A stretch of DNA of 64,000 bases from Gorsachius magnificus (GCA_034008185.1 CM067085.1:78232275-78296274); one strand, 5' to 3'; numbered from the stretch's first letter, positions 1 to 35,130 are shown. Program-made: numbers and translations. Notes: generated from the sequence alone by a model not told the origin.

Positions 1-22628
<22,628 letters not shown>

Positions 22629-23791
22629 GGCTGCGGCCGCCCGCCCGCCGCTCCTCCCGCGCCGGGAGCCTCACTTCGGGGAGGGAGAAGCCAGCCCTGC
22701 CGGGAAGGGAACACAAACAAAACCCCACCGGTCAGCGCCGACCCCCGCCAGGACGGCGGCCGCCCGGGAACGCCGCACGCCGCCGGTCGCGCTTACATGT
22801 TCCCCCGCCGCCGGGGAGAGAGGGGGGCCAGGCGCGGCAGGGCGGGGAGGAGGGTACGAGGGGCTGTCAGGGGGCGCCCAGCCCTCCCCCGGCCGGGCAC
22901 CGCCGCCGGCAGCGCCCCAGCGCAGCTCCCCGTCCCGCAGCCAGAGCCGCGGAGGCGCCCCCGGCCCGAGCCGCCCCCGGGGGGAGCGGGGGGGGGGGGG
23001 GAAGGCTGACAGCTGTCACTCGCCGCGGCGGCGCCGCCAGGCCCCGAGTCACCTCCCTGCCTCCGCGGCAAGCGGCGCCCGCCTCAGCCCCCCCCCGGGG
23101 CCGGCGCCCTCGCCAGCAGCCGCGGCAGCCCCAGCGGCGCCGCTGGTTTTTTTTCCTTGCCCTTTTCTTCCCTTTTTTTTTTTTTTGGTTTTTTTTTTTT
23201 TGTTTTAATGAAACAAACTTTATTGGTTCCGCCGCGGCCGCGCAGGGAGACCGGGCGGCGCCGGCGCAGCTCCCGCGAGAGCGCGCCCCGCCCCTCCCCT
23301 CCCCTCCCCGCCCCCCCCCCCCGGGCCGCCCCGCCCCTTCCCGCCGCGGGAAGCGCAGCCCGCGGGCCGAGGTTACCTCAGGAGCGGGCCCCGGGCCCCG
23401 GCGTTGCTGCCGCTGCGGGCGGGCTGGGCTCTCCGCGAGTCCGGGCCCCGAAGCACCCCGGGGCTTTGGGGGAACGCAGCGCGGTGGTACCCGATCCCCT
23501 GCCCCCGCCTGTACAGCCACAGCCCCCCGCTTTACGCACGGCCTGTGCGCACCGCTACGAGGGACCGCCGGCCGAGCGGGCTCAGGCGCCCCCAGCCGAA
23601 GCCGTGTGTGGTTCGGCAGGCATTCCCCTGTGGAAAAGGCGGCTGGAGAGGCTGCCCGAAGGGGCCCGCCTGACGCCTTCGGGCCCTGCGGTGGAAACGC
23701 CGCTCCGCGGGGCTTCCTCAGCCTTCCCGCCCTGCTGCCTGCGGGGCGGGCAGCGGGCTCCTTTCCCATAGGCTGCGCTGTCGGCAAAACA

Positions 23792-23824
23792 TGACGTCAG
23801 CTGGGGTTTAAGTGCTATATATAG
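23792..23824 (+). promoter_or_regulatory. CRE (TGACGTCA) plus TATA palindrome at the island edge
   Basis: A perfect consensus cAMP-response element palindrome occupies 23792-23799. CTATATATAG follows at 23815-23824, with the two centres 24 bp apart. In plus orientation this spacing is typical of a CRE/TATA promoter and predicts a start near 23850. A GT donor-like GAG|GTGAGG follows at 23871-23876. Both motifs are palindromic, so use by AGL on the minus strand cannot be excluded. Confidence 0.5.
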
Positions 23825-23829
23825 TACGT

Positions 23830-25168
23830 GCACAAGACTACAAACACCGGGGGTCTTGTTTTTGACCAAGAGGTGAGGTGGTTTAAAAAACAAAACCAAA
23901 CTAACATCCCCCCCCCCCCCCGTTTGAAGAACACTGTCCCCCGAGCGGCTGTCACCAGGCAGCCCTCGCCGTCGCTGTGTATTGCAGAATACCTGGGACA
24001 GTGGCTCCGGGCCTCTCACCACCAAAATCATTCACTGCACCCCGCTGTAAAGGTCAGCCTTGCAGCTTCGGAAGGTCAGTCTATTTTTATTGCCTAGAAT
24101 TATGTTTTAAAAAAAAAAAAAAAATGTGCTTCTCGCTTTACAGTCACTATGTTACGCTTTGTTTACTTTTTTTCAAAGTTGGTATATTTTGTGGAAGTGG
24201 GAGGAATCTGCAAAACAGTTTAGACTTAACCATTTACTTCCAGTCATCCCATGCATACCCTGATTAACTGTGTTTTGCTGCGATGCGTTCATCAAATTAC
24301 GATGCATTTAGGGGCAGCCCAGAGGCCTTGATGTTCATGGAAACCCATTTCAAACTGAGTTTGTTACCTTTTGGTAGCCTTTTTTTTTTTCTTTCCCCTT
24401 TCACCTGTTCCTCCCTCTGAACATCTCAAGAAATCTGTTTGTTCCTCATTACAGTTCACATTTTTTGGTATTGTTGAGAAAGGTTTTCATGTTGGTGTAA
24501 GCGAATGTCAACTTTTATGCCCCTGGCAATATGAGGATCCCTAGACAGACTGGGGGAGTGTTCCTAGTAAAAGCCCCGCTGTGTGTTTGTGCAGTTCCCC
24601 TAACATTCACCTCAGGGAGACTCATTCAGCTACGATTCAAATGTGATGCTTCCAATCTGGATTATTTTACATGGATATTTCCTGGGGGCCCAGCAGGATT
24701 CTCCCATCTTCCTTGTCTTTCCTAGCTCCCTCATCCCTTACTCAGCTTGTTGGCCTGTGTGCTTTGTATACAGGGCAGACTTGCACCTAGCAGAAGCCCG
24801 GCCCTCCTGGTATGCTGGCTGTTTTCTCCAAATTGGATGTGTCCTAGTAGAGAAGATACAGATGAGAAACACAAGAAGCTCCAACAGGTATGGGAGTCGT
24901 AGGAACAAAACCAACAGACATGTCATTAAAAGAGATCTGGACCATCTCTTTGCTATGGTCCTCAGCGGGCTTCAGTATCCTGAAGTGACTTTGCAGGGGG
25001 TCTGCCACAGAGCCTTGCACAAGTGCCTCTTCCTCCAGGCTTGCTATTGTCCTGTCACATACTGCAAGCTCATTTCATGAGCTGCTTACGCAGTGAACAG
25101 TTCTGAGGAAGAGCAAATAATGCTCAGGCAGCCAAGGCCTTTGCATAGTTACCCTAAAGCACATGCTG
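23830..25168. other. Intergenic stretch, no gene recognised
   Basis: The stretch holds a C-run at about 23909-23921 and an A-run at about 24107-24124. Open frames of up to 145 codons show no recognisable domain, signal or matching splice structure. Confidence 0.5.
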
Positions 25169-25519
25169 AATACCTTGTGAAAAGCAAGAAAAACCACAAA
25201 GGGTATTGATACCTTGTGAAAAGCAAGAAAAACTGCAAAGGGTATTGATACCTTGTGAAAAGCAAGAAAAACTGCAAAGGGTATTGATACCTTGTGAAAA
25301 GCAAGAAAAACTGCAAAGGGTATTGATACCTTGTGAAAAGCAAGAAAAACTGCAAAGGGTGTTGATACCTTGTGAAAAGCAAGAAAAACTGCAAAGGGTA
25401 TTGATACCTTGTGAAAAGCAAGAAAAACTGCAAAGGGTGTTGATACCTTGTGAAAAGCAAGAAAAACTGCAAAGGGTATCGATACCTTGTGAAAAGCAAG
25501 AAAAACTGCAAAGGGTATT
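25169..25519. repeat. 39-bp minisatellite, nine copies
   Basis: The unit runs from GATACCTTGTGAAAAGCAAG to AAAAACTGCAAAGGGTRTT. It is repeated nine times head to tail with almost no divergence: the first copy has ACCACAAAG, and others alternate GTATT, GTGTT and GTATC at the junction. Because 39 is divisible by three and the unit lacks stops in some frames, it creates open frames on both strands with 13-residue repeats (IPCEKQEKLQRVL on plus). I regard these as accidental. Confidence 0.95.
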
Positions 25520-28500
25520 GCTGAAGGCAGTTTCACCACTGCCACCAAGTTTTAAAATGTGGTTCCTTTGTTTTCCTCATTTAAACTCACCCTGCTCTAG
25601 TTACTGGGCTTGCACTGCCGCATCTCTGCTATACTATGCGCATTTAGACAGGTTTTGAAATGTATCCAAGTTTATCAAAAAGGATTTTTAAGTTTCTGAA
25701 GACAAAAGTCATTAGGAAACCAGACTAGTGTACAGCCTCCTGACTGCAAATCCTGAAGCACTTATTTTGACCAACATTTGTGACTGTAGCTAAAACAGAT
25801 GCCAACAGTCTGAATGAAGGACTTGAGCCACAGCAAAAAAGTTCCCCAAGTACTATTCATAATTAATAACTTTTTAATGAATCAGGACAGTATCATTTCA
25901 TGGGCCTTCAGAAAAAAATTACTAGTATAAAGATATTGAATGAATATAGTTTAATCAGGAAAGCAGAGCAGACTGCTCTAATCCTTTCTCCATCAACATC
26001 ACCTTACATCCTTTACACATCACTTACAGCCTTTGGGCCTGTGTTAATTTAGCATATGTGAATTGAGCTGGCTTTCTGTATACAGGAACCACACCAGCAA
26101 AACATCAACGCACAAAGTGCCACCGTACAGCGTTGCAGATACTGAGTAGGACGCAGCCAACAGCAGTCAAGCGTGGCATTTGCTACACTGGCATCTAAAT
26201 GGTGGATTTCACAGTGCCATTTTATCTCCAGTTTGCAGTTTCTCTGTGTGCGATATCATATACCACAGCAGGAAAAGACCAATGGTCACTTCAAAATAAG
26301 AGCGGATGCCATATCATTGTCATTATTGGGAAACAATTTTCCATCTTTTTCAAATAAATTAATACCAGAATTCTTCAGTCCTTTTACGTACACATGCCTA
26401 GTACTCCCTCCCTTCCCACCTTCTGCTTTGCAACACAGTGTTACTGGACATTTACCCTAGCAGTGGCCTCAATATACTTTGGGGAGCCTGTTTTCTAGGT
26501 GTCAGATCACACTCATGTCATATTGCTTATGCCTATTTTAAAGGTTATGTCTGTAAAGTGTAGGAACTTGAGTACTTACACGACCGTACACTTTTTTTTT
26601 TTTTTTTAAAATAACAGAACAATAGCTCCCAGCAACAATGGTAAAAGCTAACTAGCACAGAGAGAACTTAACTGAACTTCTAGCTAAAATTAAAAGCATA
26701 TTCCTTTGGTCTGTATGCAGGAGATATGCGACTTCATAAAATTTAAAGTGATAGCACAGTTTTTCTCAGTACCCCATGCTCATGACCTGTAAATTCATGA
26801 ATGAACACTGTGCTATTGTTCAAACAGGAAGCTTCAGAGGCGTTGAATCTTCTGTGTCGCTTCTGTCTTCTAATGGGGAGATCTCATCCAGAAATGCAAA
26901 CCTGATTTTGAAAGAAAGCTCATGTTCTTTAAAACTGTATCTCTGCAATTTGATTAGATTCCTGTCTAAGAGTACAAGTTAGATCTTTGCTATGCAGTGG
27001 CTAAAAACAAGCGCTGTTCTCAGACACGTTATGTGCTCAGCAGGGATTTACGTATGGCCTTGGATATTATAATCTGGTATTGAGAGAAAATATTGGTCAG
27101 AACATTGACGTAATCACCTGTAGCCTGGTTGTTTTTTAAATCCCTTCTAAATAGGTAAACAGATTGCAACAGCCTGATAGGCAGGGAATAAATAGTAGGC
27201 TGGCATAAAAATGTCTATGTAAGTAAGAAGTCAAATGAGAGGGAGAAGAGGCTAGGACACTAGCCTATGCAGTTTGTTCTTACTGAACATTTAAATGCCC
27301 TTTCCTCTAGTTACTTGGCAGCGTTGGTTTGACCTTTCAGAGATGAAACTGGTGTCATCATGAATTTTTGGATTGCAGAAACATTTTTGGTTTGTTTTTA
27401 ATCCCAGCTCAGCCATTCTTTTACTGTGTGGCCTCAAACAATCAATGCTCTCTGTTTTAGCTTCTGTATAAAGTTAGCTTGCTATTAATTTTTAATGGAA
27501 AACTGTAAAATTCAATGCATTTATCTTTAAAGAGGTCCAAATAAAATTTTATTATAGTTAAATATAGCTTTTCACATAATTGCTTAAGATATATTTGACT
27601 GTGCTTTAGCTAACGGCATCGCATTAATTTGATACTAATAATCTTCTGCAAATGTGATTTGGCAAACAATTTTAAACAAGTGTCTGAATAGTAATCTTGT
27701 ACCATTTAACTTAGTTAAGCATTAAATAAATCCACATGTACTGGTGCAATTTCTGTGTTACAAGGAGAACGCCTTATACCAGTTTGCTGAATCACTACCA
27801 GCACTTTTATCTTTCTGGAAATTGTTCCATTTAACACTAGTGAGATATGCTGAGGTTTAAGACTTCAGAGTATCTATTCCTAAAGGAACTGTAGTAATGT
27901 TTTATCAAGCAGATCTACTCTTTCAGTTTTATATTTCCTCCTCAAAAATAAATATTTAAAGAGTGTCTCTCGCACGCTCCATTTTCTTTACAATGCTCAT
28001 TCCTACTGTATCAAACTATGGCGAGAATACCATTGATATTTTCCTGGTCCATTAAAATAGTAGTCCTTAAGTCTTACCTAGACAGCTCTTTAAGCTCAAA
28101 TGATAAACAATTGATTGGACTTGTGTCTATTGTATAAAATTGGCACCTGATTTTTAAGTGAAGAAATAACTACTTACTAGCCCCACATGACCTGAGGTTA
28201 TCTAAAAGCTAATATTGAGGTCCGTGGGCCTGCTTTGTAATCTTTCAGCGCAGAGAGAATTCAAGTTGTAGCAATTTAAACAGTCTACCATGCCATGATA
28301 TGTTGCAGAAGGAGAATATTTCACCAAACGTATGGCTACAGCAAGCATTTGTTTTAAAGAATAATTTTTATCTCTTCCTCATCTTCATGCCTTGGAACAA
28401 ATTCCTGATTTCTGACTGCCAAATCACTTTCAGTCCCAGGTCTCTTTTCAACCAGTTTTAACATTCTACCATCAAGTTAAACGTGAGCGGGAAGAGCAGG

Positions 28501-29301
28501 GAAGGTGATGCAAGAGCGGTTCGCACTAGAATGCTACAAAGCCAAAATTCAGACTGACAAATCTTCTTTTCCTGTATAACAATCAGCGTACCTAATTCAC
28601 CATTTGCAGTTGAAGCACCACCAAATGCTGCTACCAGAAATTCAAAGCCCTTACTTAACCTCTGTCTTACTGATATAGTCAGATCTTTTGGTTAGCCATG
28701 AACTTGAGCTTGGGATTGCTGATCAGAAGCAGCTTGCCCATAACTGGGCAGTGGCTCCTGTGTGAACTCACAGGAGCTAGGAGTTACTGCTGTACACTGG
28801 GGCAAACTGCTGCTGCCTGGCTTTTCAGAGTACCTTACCTCTGCGCAAACCGCTGGCTCTCCGTTCCAGCTGGATTCTTCTTGGTGGAGGAATCACTGTC
28901 TCGTACAGCAGCACAATATTGATATTTTGCCTCCAAGTAGGTCAGTGACATATTTGTTGGGTCGCTGCAGGTGCTGTGCAGCAGGTTCCCCCGAAGCTTG
29001 GAACTTCCTTGGAGGTACCAGCTCGCACAGAGACAGTGTGCTAAACTGGCTCTGCTGGAGGCAGCTTTCCATAGCATCTCTGGACCTTGCTTGATATTCC
29101 CCCGCGCTCGTCAAGTGAGGATTGCTGCTCACAGGACTTGAAAGCTAGTGTGAAACAACCTTCTCTCTTTTACTCTTCCCACAACTCTCCTATGTTGGAT
29201 ATGCCTTTTACCAGCTCTGTTACAGTCTGACCAGTTTATTAGCCTCTGCAAGCACTTAGGTGAAACTTGCTAAAGGAAGAGCTAAAATCCTTGCAAGCAT
29301 T
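25520..29301. other. Intergenic stretch, no gene recognised
   Basis: This is 3.8 kb of mostly AT-rich unique sequence with a T-run at about 26591-26607. Short open frames around 28700-29130 overlap on both strands but match nothing known to me. Confidence 0.5.
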
Positions 29302-29875
29302 CCTACTGTCGTGGTTTAACCCGGCTGGCAACTCAGCACCACGCAGCCACTCGCTCACTCCCCCCCCCCCAGTGGGATGGGGGAGAGAATTGGAAAAGAA
29401 AAAAAGTAAGACCCGTCGGTTGAGATAGAGACAGTTTAATAAGAGAGAATAATAATAATAATGGTAAGAGAATATACAGAATATATAAAACAAGTGATGC
29501 ACAATGCAATTGCTCACCACCTGCTGACCGATGCCCAGCCCGTCCCGAGCTGCGGTCACTCTGCCTGAGCTGCGACCACTCTGCCCGCGACCGACCGACC
29601 AACGAACCCCCCCTGAGCATGACGTTCTATGGTCTGGAATAGCTCTGTGGTCAGTTTGGGTCAGCTGTCCTGGCTGTGCTCCCTCCCAGCTTGTTATGCA
29701 CCTGGCTGAGCAGGAGAAGCTCAAAAAGTCCTTGAGTAGTCTGAGCACTGCTTGGCAACAACTAAAAACATCAGCGTGTTATCAACGTTCTTGTAGTACT
29801 AAATCCAAAGCACAGCACTATGCTAGCTTCTGCGAAGAAAATTAACTCTATCCCAGCCGAAACCAGGACACCTAC
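29302..29875 (-). mobile_element. Solo LTR of an endogenous retrovirus, with 5-bp target duplication
   Basis: The LTR spans 29307-29870 (564 bp), beginning TGTCGTGGTTTAACCC and ending CGAAACCAGGACA. It is bounded by the perfect direct repeat CCTAC at 29302-29306 and 29871-29875. It resembles an LTR family I remember as abundant in neoavian genomes. A 5-bp duplication fits the ERVL-like class better than ERVK. No internal gag, pol or env sequence is present, so it is a recombined solo LTR. Minus orientation is inferred from where the promoter and poly(A) parts lie in related copies, and is uncertain. Open frames across it are not genes. Confidence 0.9.
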
Positions 29876-32800
29876 TGAGCACACTCAAACATCACCTCGT
29901 GGCTCCCCCCCAGGAGTACCAGGCATGTACTAACTGGCACCTTGCTACAGCTAACAGCGCTGCGCATCATGCATTGTCCCTACAGAATGATTGCTTGTAC
30001 TTGAACTCAGAGCAACCACAAACCTCGCAGAAATACCAGCTCTGAACAAAGAATGCATTTATAAGCCATGAAGGAGACAAAGAGAGAACTGCTGACAAAA
30101 AGGTGAAAAGCTGGAAATGGGTTGTCTGTGAAAGGGCCTCTGAGATGAGATGGAAAAGAGTGGGAAAATGAGTTCCTAGTCCAAATGAAAGAAGAAAAAA
30201 GCTGTGGGGCAGAGGCAGAAGTGAGACTCGCTAGCAGAGAAACTGCTCAGCGTGTGGAAGAGCATTGTACTAGATTTCAATTAACCTTGTAGTTTCACAT
30301 TACGAATTGTGTAATCAGGTCTAAAGTGCCTTAAACTGAAGCACTTACAGGTCAATGCTTTTGCCAGCAAGCTCTTTGCTCCCTGTGAAATGGAATAATA
30401 GGATCTCATCACATCTCGCTGGTATAATAAAATTAGTACATTTTAAAAGCACCACAGAAATGGTGAAAAATATAGAAAACTCAATACAGTTAATAATCCA
30501 GTAGTTTTATCAGATAAAACTTCAATAGCATGCATCAGATAAAGCGATGGCCCACATCCCTTGGAGTGGGCAAAATGATGTTACAGCAGAGTCCTTTATC
30601 CATTGCTTTAATTGTGCTGTGCACTGAATTAAGCGGAGACTCAGAAAAGTGGCAGGTGGTCACTGTATTATAGCACCTATGCAGACCTGGCTCAAACTGC
30701 TATCAGGGAATCAAGCTTAATCCTTTCATTTCGGATAAGCAAGGAAGTAATTTTTTTGGAAAAAATTCTCTTGAAGCCAAAGTCGATGGACATTTTGGTA
30801 GAAAGCTATCGCGCACGTACATCAACTGTTGATGTGCCAGAACAGAGATGGGGAAAAAAAAAAAATGGTTTCTGTGTAGTCAAGAGTGGAAAACCTTATT
30901 TTACTTAGCGGCCAACGCCACCAGGTGGCTAGTTAGTGTAATTGACTGAAAGCCGCAAAGAAGGCGTTTTTCTTTTACCTCTGCGTAAACAAGTATTTTC
31001 ATATAAATACATTTCCAAGTGTGAACTTCTATGTGTGACAAAAAAAAAAAAAATTAAAAATAGCGCAAGTAGAAAGGGCTTATTAGTAGAGAGGAAGCAT
31101 ACATGAAAAGAGTATTTCTGGGGGTCAGTGGAATACATTTATCTAGTTTGTAGGTTAACAGGAAGTCAGCTGGTAAAACAGAAAAATACGAAACAGTGCC
31201 AAAGCTCACGGGGAAAAAACATAATTAATTATGGATAAAAATACACCGTGACTTTTATCATCACTTATTTCCTTTTAGATGGTTAGAATTGTTTAAATGA
31301 CTCAACATTCCCCTCTCTTGAGGGAAAAAAGCATATGGAAATTGCTTTGGTAAGAAAAATTCTTCCTAAGATAATATTATTGTTATTATTTCCCTAATGC
31401 ATATTTAGCTAAGACGATAATGCTGAAAAGCTTGAAAAATGCTGAAGTCTGGTCTTGTAAGTATAGGACACAAAAGAGGGAGATGACTAAATACAGGTGT
31501 CAAACCAGTCTCCTGCATGTATCCGGCCAAATCTAAATGCACATTTTCAAACACACCTCAAAATATCAAAACAGAAAACAGTAGTAACAAACTTCTTAGA
31601 CCCAAGTTATCCATCATCAAAACAATCTGATAGGGATGCAGCCTTTTTGCACATCGCTTGATCTGGACTCAAGCAACGTTTTACTGTGATGATCTCACCA
31701 GCAACACAGAGAAACCCTTTGCCTCGTGCACATGTATATGAAACTTGAGCAAGGTTCACCTTATAAAATACCACAGTCATTAACTTAAAACCTAAGAGGA
31801 GAACTGATTACAAGGAACCATGTAATAACACAGGTTCTCTTCAGCCCTAGCTTCAATGGCTTATTGTTTTTCATATTACTTTGGGCTTAAAAAATAGCAT
31901 AGCTATCAGTATATGCCTTGGAGCACACAATATTTAATTTCCAAAATTATATATATTTTACTTGTTTCTCCAGTGTTTAAGCAACAGAAATTCCCTTTAA
32001 TATATTCAGCATGCAGTCTCCTTCATGAAATTGCTGTTGCTTTCAAAATTACAAACCTTCACTTTCTTCCTTGAGGTCCTGTAACAAGCTATGCAAAAAA
32101 AGTCACCAGCTTCTTCTGATGTTAGACGTTACGTTGTTCATTTGCCTCTTGATGTCGTCATCCTCTGACATAGTCCAGCAGCAGATTACGTGACTTCACC
32201 TCTCTTCAGGCTTGCAGTAAGATTAAAAGCCAACCCCCAACCCCTTATGTCTCTAGCTCATCATTTGGTGAAGCTAGAAACGTCTGCTTGCAGTAAATAC
32301 AGCATTATTGTGAACACACTAGCAGAACTGTAACTGCAGTACACTTGGCAAAGATACATTGCAGGCTTTTTATAGTTCATATACCCTAATGCATTTTATT
32401 TCCTTGAAACAACTTGGATGGTGACACTTAAATTTGCATGCAGTGCTCTTTCACAGAAATATTTTTGTTAAGGCTGTAGAACTGTTTATTATTATTTTTT
32501 TATTTTTTTTTAAGACTGGTGTGTTTGAAGAGAGCCCTTCCAGACAGACTGATGACCAGCTGTGCAAAAGCAGTATGGGTACTTGTGCTCTGTAGTTAGA
32601 GAGTAATTGGTTTTTCCTCTTCTCTTTTCCCTGGCTTTCTTGCTTTATAGCTCTTCTGAAATAAAAACAGCTATAAAATGAGAAGCAAATCAGTATTCCC
32701 TCCTTTACCTTTCACAGATAAATGAATTCATTTTCTTAAACTCTGATTAGTTTCCCTCCTTGTCTTAAAGACAAAAATTACTTCCATATATTCTCTTATT

Positions 32801-33690
32801 TATAAGTGTTTCAGAACTATAGACCCCATTCTGTCAATGGGCCAAGACCCTAAAATAAGATCTTAAAAAAATATTTGGATATTAACTCCTATGATAATGT
32901 AAGTTATGAACCTGACTATTGTCGAGAATATTGGTCACTGTGATCACCAGTTTTTGTACCGTAAATGTATTTATGTTAAATATTTGTCATAGTAATAACA
33001 TCTGCAAGGAAGGCTTTTAACGAGCATCAATTACTTAGAAACACACAAGCAATTCATAAAGCATGTATGGACTTGGGCTTACAATTTTATCAAACTCCTC
33101 TTTGGGGGACTTTATGAATGGCTGTTGTAAACTGAATGGGTGTTGGTTTTTTGGTTTTTTTCCCCCTCCAGCTAGGGGAAAATAGCCATACTTAATTAAC
33201 TGCACATCATGTTTCATTAGCTGCTGTACACTTAGTGAGAGCTCAGCTTCCCGGTGACTTCCACGGGGAAGATTAATGTGAGGGTAACAGTCAAAGCACG
33301 TGTATGATTAGGCAAAGTAGTTCAGTAGTGGTTTTTGCATTACATGTATCTTATAATGTGCTATTACTGAGTACCTCTAAGGTTAACGCTGCTTTTATAG
33401 AAACAGAGAAAACCACGGAACAGTAACAGCGTTTGCAAGCCTGCTGTATTTCATTAGGTAGTACTTTTTAGGAAAATAGGACTAAATTAATAGCATTGAG
33501 ATGACTAGAACTGCTCAGACCTACTAACAAGCAACTGACTCAGCAGAGCCCGCCGGTCAAGGTGGTTGTTAAACACGATATTTCTATTCCGTGGCAGGGC
33601 AAACTTCCCACCGGATTTTTATTAAGTAATTGCCTTTTTGTGCCGCTTTGACTGAGGACTCGGACTAAACCGAAGCAGAACAGAACTCGA
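29876..33690. other. Intergenic stretch upstream of FRRS1
   Basis: This is 3.8 kb of AT-rich sequence. I see only homopolymer runs (for example T-rich 32489-32512) and short unrelated open frames, with no repeat family or gene. Confidence 0.5.
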
Positions 33691-34110
33691 GAAGCCCGTG
33701 TAAGTAACGGCAGCGTGTGCCAGCGCGGCCCCAGGTACAGCCGGCACTTACTTGCTGTCTTGATAAGCAAAACCCGATTTTGCCAGCCCGCCTGCCCCCG
33801 CAGCCACGGGGGTAGCGCCGCGGGGAGCTCGGCCAACCCGCACGGGGCGATCGCTCGGCGACACCCGCGGGGCCAGGCCCGGGACGTTCGCCCTCCCCCG
33901 CCCCCCGGGCCGACCGGCGGCGCCGACCCCGGCCGCCGGGGGGGGGGGGGGGGGGGGGGGGTGGTCCGGTACGCGGCCGAAGCGCAGCTACCGCGGGCTT
34001 TTTGAAAGCCACGCACGCCTAATAGAGCATGGGCAGCAGCTGCGGAGCAAATTAAAACCCGGTGAAGCTTTTAAAGCACCGCCTAGCTGCCGCCCTTCGT
34101 GTGAGCATGT
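33690..34110 (+). promoter_or_regulatory. FRRS1: FRRS1 CpG island / promoter region
   Basis: This is a second, smaller CpG island, with GC-rich sequence at about 33710-34010. It includes an uninterrupted run of 24 G at 33938-33961. It is the only CpG-rich block upstream of FRRS1 on the plus strand, and it is followed by exon-like sequence with good splice sites, so I assign it as the FRRS1 promoter by inference. Confidence 0.65.
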
Positions 34111-34139
34111 CTGAAGTGCTTTGGAGCAAGCTCGTAAAG
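33990..34139 (+). other. FRRS1: Candidate FRRS1 5' UTR exon 1
   Basis: The stretch downstream of the CpG island ends in CGTAAAG|GTAACT, a good donor. The 5' limit is a guess. Assignment rests on its position between the island and the next leader exon. Confidence 0.35.
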
Positions 34140-34970
34140 GTAACTTGTGGCTTACTTCACCTAGAAGCCACACCAACCGTCTTCCTCTTGCATATTTTTT
34201 TATTTTTTTTTTTTTGTTTAATGCTACGTGAATATTGCTTTCTTAATTTTGTCTTTTTATTAACGTGTGTAGGATACGGCTGGGTAGTAACTTAAAGTAA
34301 ATGTGTGGATCCTGTAGTTGGATTTGCTTATTGGGGTAACAAACTGTGTTGTCTTTAGGTCAGCCTGCAACTTTGGGTTCTTCATATAGATAAAAGCTTG
34401 CAAGGTTGGGGCCTTAAAGATTATATGCAGAGCAGCTTTCCAGCAGAAGTTTTACAGAGTTTAAACAGAATGTAATAGAAAGTTAAATAACCAAAGTAAA
34501 TAACTAAGCAGGGCAAATCCTTGCCTCTTGTTCATTCTTGATGGGATATATGGAAAAAAAGACAAGCCTGTTGTGTTCCTTTGTAAGATTGCTTATCCCT
34601 CTTCTAAAAAAAAAGTGTCTCTTTGGTAGGGAGTAAATGCATAACAAGCTTTAAAATCATGCTGCAAGTTTGTACCGACGTGTGCTTTGAGGAAGAAGAT
34701 ATCAAAAGTTGTGGTTGCTTGGTTTGTTTTTTCCCATTAACTGCACCAGAATATAATTAAAATAATGACTTGATATGAAACTCTCTGAGCTCTGTGGAAG
34801 TGCAAAGCAAAAGGCAGCTGCAGGGTCAGCGCTTCATCACAGCGTCACTCATTTCAGCTGAAGTGTAGGGTGTTTTGGGCTTCGGTTAGGAAGCGGTATA
34901 AAATGGATGCCTGAAGTAAAGAACACTTACAAATGCTTCCTTTTGTGTGTGTGTGTGCTGTTTCTTTCAG

Positions 34971-35130
34971 GCAAGCTTCCTCTGATCCTGGGGATGATAA
35001 AGTCTAACGCTGTTAGATGCAAGTTAAATAGAAGACTTTACAATGTAATTTAAGTTATCTTACTAGAAGTAGAAAGCCAATGGCAATTTTACTCAGGCTT
35101 GGTCACTGTAGCAGAAGGACTGGCTGTAAG
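34971..35130 (+). other. FRRS1: Probable FRRS1 5' UTR exon with upstream ATGs
   Basis: A strong acceptor (GCTGTTTCTTTCAG|G) and strong donor (TGTAAG|GTAAGT) bound 160 nt. It contains a complete 19-codon upstream frame (34994-35053). A further ATG at 35080 stays open to the donor for exactly 17 codons, phase 0. Spliced straight to 41663 this would be in frame with the FRRS1 start codon. The exon call is from splice signals only. Confidence 0.55.

Noticed and set aside
25075..25658. Repeat proteins encoded by the 39-bp minisatellite
   Set aside because: Three frames on both strands are open at once simply because the unit is 39 bp without stops. There is no signal, domain or splice context.
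28698..29132. Overlapping frames of 74-110 codons on both strands in the AGL-FRRS1 gap
   Set aside because: No similarity to a protein I know, no repeat signature and no splice structure. Treated as chance frames.
29239..29845. 169-codon minus-strand and 104-codon plus-strand frames
   Set aside because: They run across the solo LTR and match no retroviral protein.
30810..30840. Small palindrome ACATCAACTGTTGATGT
   Set aside because: Seven-base arms are common by chance in 64 kb, and no promoter or conserved context is visible.
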